From positions 124,001 to 188,000 of the forward strand of contig NZ_QNRE01000010.1 in NCBI RefSeq assembly GCF_003315035.1: 64,000 nucleotides of DNA, in the 5' to 3' direction. Shown in pieces: positions 57,999 through 64,000 of this stretch. Each line of letters starts with the position of its first letter. Positions within the stretch are counted from its first letter, which is position 1. The notes under the pieces were generated by a model. The model made no database searches. It had not been told where the DNA came from and saw nothing but the letters and a program-made list of their open reading frames with translations. The DNA comes from Nocardia puris (GTDB taxonomy: Bacteria; Actinomycetota; Actinomycetes; Mycobacteriales; Mycobacteriaceae). The position numbers were made by a program, and so were the translations under genes.

Positions 57999-59240
57999 TC
58001 ACTTGGGCACGGGGCCCTGGTACGGGCGGAAGCCCGGGTGGAAGGGTCCGCCCGGACGGTCGGGCGTGCTCTCCGGAGCGCGCGCGGGGTCCTCGTCGAG
58101 GTCCCACTCACCGCGCGGCAGCGGGTCCTCGTCCTCGCGGCGCTGCTCGTCGCGGGACTTGGCGTCGGGGACGACCGCGAGGGAGGGGCGGCGCGCGGGT
58201 TCGGCGGCGGGTTCCTTGCGCAGCGGGGCGGGCTCGGCGGGCTCATCGTAGCCCTCGTCCTCGAACAAGGCTTCGTCGTCGTAGTCCGGCTCGTCGTCGT
58301 AGGCGCGATTCTCGGCGCGGTCGGCGTAGGCGCGGGGGCCGTCCGGATCGAAGTCGTCGTCGTAGTCGGGCTCGTCGTCGTAGGCGCGATTCTCGGCGCG
58401 GTCGGCGTAGGCGCGATTCTCGGCGCGGTCGGCGTAGGCGCGGGGGCCGTCCGGATCGAAGTCGTCGTCGCCGTCGAGTTCGTAGCCGCGCGGGCCGACG
58501 CCGCGGGAGGCGGGCAGGTCACTGTCCCGCTCGTCGCCTTCGGGCGGCGCGACACGTGCTGCGCCGCGCGGGGATTCGGCTTCGCGCTCCGGGGCGCGGC
58601 CGCGCGCGCGATCCTCGAAACCGCGCGGATCGGCGACGGGCGGCAGCACGTGCAGCAGACCCGAGAGGCGCAGCACCGCGTCGATGGCGCTCTCCCAATC
58701 CTTGGCCACCGTGCCGACATTCAGCATGCCGAGGGTCCAGTTACCCTCGCTCCACAGCATCTGCACGGTCTCGGGCAGCGACTCGATGAACGCGACCATG
58801 CGCTGATCCACCGCGTGCCTGGCGATCTCGGGGTTGGTGGCGAAGACCACGCGGTCGCCGATGGCGCCGAGCAGCTCCAGGTCGGCGTCCTTGGGCGGCG
58901 AGGCGGTCTTGAGCCGCATGTCGACGTCGATGTCCGAACCGATCTGGCGGCGCACCGCGACCAGCGTGGCCGCGTCCTCCAGATCGAAGAGCACGAACTT
59001 CTCGCCCTTGCGGATACCGGAGACCACGTCCACCGCGGACAGGTAACCGAGCTTGGCCAGCGCGCCGCGTCGCCACGTCGACGGGAGCGCCGGTTCCACC
59101 GACACATAGGTGTATCCCTGTGCCTTCGCCCAGACCTGGCGCGCGTGACCGGTCCGCTGCCGTTGGACCCGATCGAAATACAGCAGCACGATCGCACCCA
59201 CGAGCGCGATCGCCGCCAACCCGAACCACATTGCCGTCAT
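57999..59240 (-). CDS. Membrane-anchored protein with acidic tandem repeats (Rv0383c-like)
   Basis: 413 residues. One N-terminal helix (MWFGLAAIALVGAIVLLYF), a conserved globular part to about residue 205 (VLFDLEDAATLVAVRRQIG, NWTLGMLNVGTVAKDWESA), and a disordered Asp/Glu/Arg-rich C-terminal half. The C-terminal half carries nested repeats of AYADRAENR and FDPDGPRAY with DDEPDYDD (58270-58475 at DNA level). Mycobacterial Rv0383c holds the same place upstream of clpB and has the conserved part. Function unknown. Confidence 0.8.
   Translation of the reverse strand: MTAMWFGLAAIALVGAIVLLYFDRVQRQRTGHARQVWAKAQGYTYVSVEPALPSTWRRGALAKLGYLSAVDVVSGIRKGEKFVLFDLEDAATLVAVRRQIGSDIDVDMRLKTASPPKDADLELLGAIGDRVVFATNPEIARHAVDQRMVAFIESLPETVQMLWSEGNWTLGMLNVGTVAKDWESAIDAVLRLSGLLHVLPPVADPRGFEDRARGRAPEREAESPRGAARVAPPEGDERDSDLPASRGVGPRGYELDGDDDFDPDGPRAYADRAENRAYADRAENRAYDDEPDYDDDFDPDGPRAYADRAENRAYDDEPDYDDEALFEDEGYDEPAEPAPLRKEPAAEPARRPSLAVVPDAKSRDEQRREDEDPLPRGEWDLDEDPARAPESTPDRPGGPFHPGFRPYQGPVPK
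58270..58475 (-). repeat. Nested in-frame tandem repeats in the Rv0383c-like gene
   Basis: The unit GGCCGTCCGGATCGAAGTCG recurs at about 58338 and 58446, and GCGATTCTCGGCGCGGTCGG occurs three times (about 58306, 58386 and 58413). A 27-base unit (nine codons, AYADRAENR) is tandemly doubled within a longer repeat of about 80-108 bases. All changes preserve frame, and copy number is likely to vary between strains. Confidence 0.85.
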
Positions 59241-59288
59241 CAGGGTCCAGCGTAACTGGCGATGGCGGTCAATGAGCCGCGTACACGC

Positions 59289-60083
59289 TCAGCGTCCGCC
59301 GCCGGGCAGCGCGGTGCTGATGATGATCCGCGCGAGGATGGCGCCGTCGGCCTCCTCGTCGCCCTGCACCATCACCAGATCCCCGACGGGCAGGTCGGCG
59401 ACCGACGCGCCGGACAGCGCGATCACCTGCGTCGACGCGTCGGTGCGCACCGTGACGGTGCCGCCCGACACGGTGCTGATGGTGAGCGTGCCCGCGTCGT
59501 TGGCGCTGATGGTGCCCATGGTGGCGCCGAGTCCTTCGATGCCGGGCAGGCCGGGCACACCGCTCGGCGACGGGCGGGTGGGCCGCGGATTCTCGGTGGG
59601 TGTGGGCCCGCCCGTCGGAACCGACAGGGTGGTCGTCGAACCCGCTGTCGTGGACGAATCGTTATTGCCGATCAGCAGCCCGGCCACCACACCGCCCACG
59701 GCGATGAGCGCGATCACACCTATGGCGAGCGCGATCCACAGACCCGTATTGCGTTTGGGCGGTTGTTGATCCGGTGGCTGCACCCCCGGAGGTTGCGCAC
59801 CCGGCGGCACGTACTGGGGTGGTGCGCCCGCCCCCTGCGGGGCATCCTGCGCGCCCGCCCACGCCCCGTACCCGCCGTCATAGGCGCCCCACGACTGACT
59901 CTCCAGCGGCGGGAACTCCTTGGTGGCGTTGGCCGGAGGCGGGCCCCACGGTTCGTAGCGCTCGGTGGTCGGGTAACTCGTCGTCTCCCCGGCCTGGTCG
60001 AACGCGGACGCCCCCGGCGCTCCGAGATGCTCGGTCGGCGCATCCTCCGGCCGCTGTCCCCAGGGGTCCTTCGGGTTCGTCAT
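59289..60083 (-). CDS. Membrane protein with DUF5666-like OB domain
   Basis: 264 residues from ATG 60083 (MTNPKDPWGQRPEDAP). About 110 cytoplasmic residues rich in Pro, Gly, Gln and Tyr, a membrane helix (LWIALAIGVIALIAVGGVVAGLLIG), a Thr/Pro linker and a C-terminal beta domain (GTISANDAGTLTISTVSGG, VADLPVGDLVMVQGD) of the DUF5666 type. Predicted surface-exposed; function unknown. Confidence 0.8.
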   Translation of the reverse strand: MTNPKDPWGQRPEDAPTEHLGAPGASAFDQAGETTSYPTTERYEPWGPPPANATKEFPPLESQSWGAYDGGYGAWAGAQDAPQGAGAPPQYVPPGAQPPGVQPPDQQPPKRNTGLWIALAIGVIALIAVGGVVAGLLIGNNDSSTTAGSTTTLSVPTGGPTPTENPRPTRPSPSGVPGLPGIEGLGATMGTISANDAGTLTISTVSGGTVTVRTDASTQVIALSGASVADLPVGDLVMVQGDEEADGAILARIIISTALPGGGR

Positions 60084-60190
60084 GACTCCAGGGTAGGCCC
60101 GCCGGTCCGTCCGGCCCGGCAATCGCCGGATGCCGGGCCCGACTCGGCACGTTGTTCGCGCCACCGCACGGCCGCGCGGACACGAGACAG

Positions 60191-60227
60191 CGCGACCCCG
60201 ACGCCCACGCCGGGCGTCGGGGTCGCG
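60191..60227 (-). terminator. Terminator of clpB
   Basis: 16-bp perfect stem (60191-60206 and 60212-60227) with a five-base loop, seven bases beyond the clpB stop on the minus strand. Confidence 0.85.
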
Positions 60228-60233
60228 ACGCAC

Positions 60234-62789
<2,556 letters not shown>

Positions 62790-62881
62790 GCGTCACCTTC
62801 CTACTTGTCGTGTCCGCAGCGTCGAGTGCCCTTTCCCGCACGCGCGGGCTCGCGCTGTTCTCTGGGTTCAACGTCGGAGAG

Positions 62882-62902
62882 GTTGAGTCTGTTCCGCTCA
62901 AC
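62882..62902. promoter_or_regulatory. HAIR element (HspR operator) upstream of clpB
   Basis: GTTGAGT-CTGTTCC-GCTCAAC at 62882-62902 matches the HspR-associated inverted repeat CTTGAGT-N7-ACTCAAG at 11 of 14 positions with exact N7 spacing; the outer changes remain complementary. It lies about 93 bases before the clpB start. HspR represses clpB and dnaK operons in streptomycetes and mycobacteria. Confidence 0.8.
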
Positions 62903-63067
62903 TTTGAAAAAGTTTCGCGCGGATCCACCGGTCGCGTCAACGCTACGCCGCGCCGCCCCCGGATGCGATGAATCACACCGTGCGTGGTGTAGGGATGACT
63001 ACGGGCAACCCGCCGCTTCCGGCGCGCGCGGCAAGACAGTCCCGGTGATCTGCGAACGGAGCACGAA

Positions 63068-63949
63068 ATGACCACTCGGCAGCCCGAATTCGGCCTCTTC
63101 CTGATCCCGGAGGCCGACAACTACGCCGGACTCACCGACCTGGCCGCCTACGCCGACACCCACGGGCTCGACCTCATCGGCATCCAGGACCACCCCTATC
63201 AGCGCCGCTTCTTCGACACCTGGACCCTGATCACCGCGCTCGCCGTGCGCACCACCCGGCTCGCGTTCTTCCCCGACGTCGCCAACCTGCCGCTGCGCAA
63301 TCCGGCCGTGCTGGCCAAATCGGTTGCCTCCCTGGACATCATCACCGGCGGACGCGTCCACCTCGGGCTCGGCGCCGGCGCGTTCTGGGACGCGATCGCC
63401 GGGATGGGCGGGGCGCGGCTCTCGGGCGGCGAGGCGTTGCGGGCGACCGGCGAGGCGATCGAGATCATCCGGGCCATGTGGTCCGACGAGCGCACCGCGC
63501 GGGTGCCGGGCGAGTTCCATCGCCTCGTCGGGATCCACCCCGGCCCCGCGCCCGCCCACGCCCCCGGCATCTGGCTCGGCGCGAGCGGCCCGCGCATGCT
63601 GGCGCTGACCGGCGCGCGGGCCGACGGCTGGCTGCCCTCCTCGTCGTGGGCGACGCCGGAGTTCCTCACCGAGGCGGGCGCGCGGATCGACGACGCGGCC
63701 GCGGCGGCGGGGCGCGACCCGTCGGCGGTGCGGCGCCTCTACAACGTCTCGGGCACGATCACCGACGGCGCGGACGGCGGCTTCCTGGCCGGTCCCGTCG
63801 AGCGGTGGGTCGATGACCTCACCGCCCTGCACCTGGAGCGACGGGTGGACGGCTTCGTCTTCTGGCCCAGCGAGGGCGACGCGGCCGCACAGGTCCGCCG
63901 CTACACCGAGCAGGTCGTGCCCGCGGTTCGCGCGGCCGTTGCCCGCTGA
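63068..63949 (+). CDS. LLM-class F420-dependent oxidoreductase
   Basis: 293 residues from ATG 63068 (MTTRQPEFGLFLIPEA). Luciferase-like barrel with IQDHPYQRRFFDTWTLITAL, LPLRNPAVLAKSVASLD, GRVHLGLGAGAFWDAI and IWLGASGPRMLAL, the arrangement of F420 (rarely FMN) monooxygenases or reductases. Transcribed away from clpB. Substrate unknown; the window also holds fgd1, which regenerates F420H2. Confidence 0.9.
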   Translation: MTTRQPEFGLFLIPEADNYAGLTDLAAYADTHGLDLIGIQDHPYQRRFFDTWTLITALAVRTTRLAFFPDVANLPLRNPAVLAKSVASLDIITGGRVHLGLGAGAFWDAIAGMGGARLSGGEALRATGEAIEIIRAMWSDERTARVPGEFHRLVGIHPGPAPAHAPGIWLGASGPRMLALTGARADGWLPSSSWATPEFLTEAGARIDDAAAAAGRDPSAVRRLYNVSGTITDGADGGFLAGPVERWVDDLTALHLERRVDGFVFWPSEGDAAAQVRRYTEQVVPAVRAAVAR

Positions 63950-64000
63950 CCGGGCACATCGGGTCGTCGCGGCGGCGTCGCGCCGCTATCCTGGACAGCG

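Noticed and set aside
58270..58475. Possible CRISPR array
   Set aside because: Repeats are contiguous, in frame within a coding sequence, and have no unique spacers.

Overview
The window is chromosomal DNA from a mycolic-acid actinomycete, most likely a Nocardia. The evidence is very high G+C with many GTG starts, a PknG kinase with rubredoxin motif, F420 enzymes (fgd1, a Ddn-like gene, an LLM oxidoreductase), a fused HadA/HadB-type FAS-II dehydratase, an EmbR-like SARP-FHA regulator and a SAM-IV riboswitch. Much of the gene order recalls two stretches of the Mycobacterium tuberculosis map as I remember it (Rv0357c-Rv0384c and Rv0390-Rv0410c). Breaks in that order mark the accessory DNA.

Layout. 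1-2154: pknG, 5'-partial. 2197-5403: an inserted cassette (ribbon-helix-helix regulator, DUF4097 protein, 25-codon ORF, ABC ATPase, ABC permease) between pknG and its usual neighbour ackA, with a small fragment of pknG at its far end. 5570-8918: pta-ackA. 9041-11671: a frameshifted Ddn-like gene, a DJ-1/PfpI gene with its MarR regulator and twin palindromic operators, and a frameshifted HEPN gene. 11917-16781: HAD phosphatase, fgd1, and the rhodanese-metZ operon under a SAM-IV riboswitch. 16903-25491: iron-boxed ferredoxin reductase, amidohydrolase, DUF456, CoA-transferase/racemase, MocR regulator, ogt, alpha/beta hydrolase. 25492-31411: an accessory zone with a low-G+C 1014-residue NACHT ATPase gene, flanked by scars (alpha/beta hydrolase fragment, fragment of the neighbouring LuxR gene, a 14-bp direct repeat) and a glycine-zipper exported protein. 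31705-37357: large LuxR ATPase regulator, purA, and an Rv0358/Rv0359-like pair. 37739-50332: FUSC protein, DUF3151, a 1056-residue repeat-rich membrane protein, HadAB fusion, DUF4185 protein, excalibur protein, EmbR-like regulator, fba, DedA and GH76. 50489-63949: TrmH, two-component system, lysoplasmalogenase, FabH-like synthase, pyrE, SDR, a repeat-bearing membrane protein, clpB with a HAIR operator, and an F420 oxidoreductase.

How the genes work together. Central carbon genes (pta-ackA, fba), purine and pyrimidine genes (purA, pyrE), sulfur assimilation (rhodanese-metZ) and lipid enzymes (HadAB, FabH-like, Mcr-like) form the conserved backbone. The least explained parts are the NACHT gene (a candidate anti-phage ATPase with an N-terminal HEPN-like motif), the RHH-DUF4097-sORF-ABC cassette, and the large membrane protein carrying seven short acidic-Thr-hydrophobic motifs. 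Four small fragments of other genes (pknG, LuxR, alpha/beta hydrolase, ketosynthase C-terminus) lie in intergenic DNA and suggest repeated small rearrangements. No insertion sequence, CRISPR array, rRNA or convincing intact tRNA was seen.
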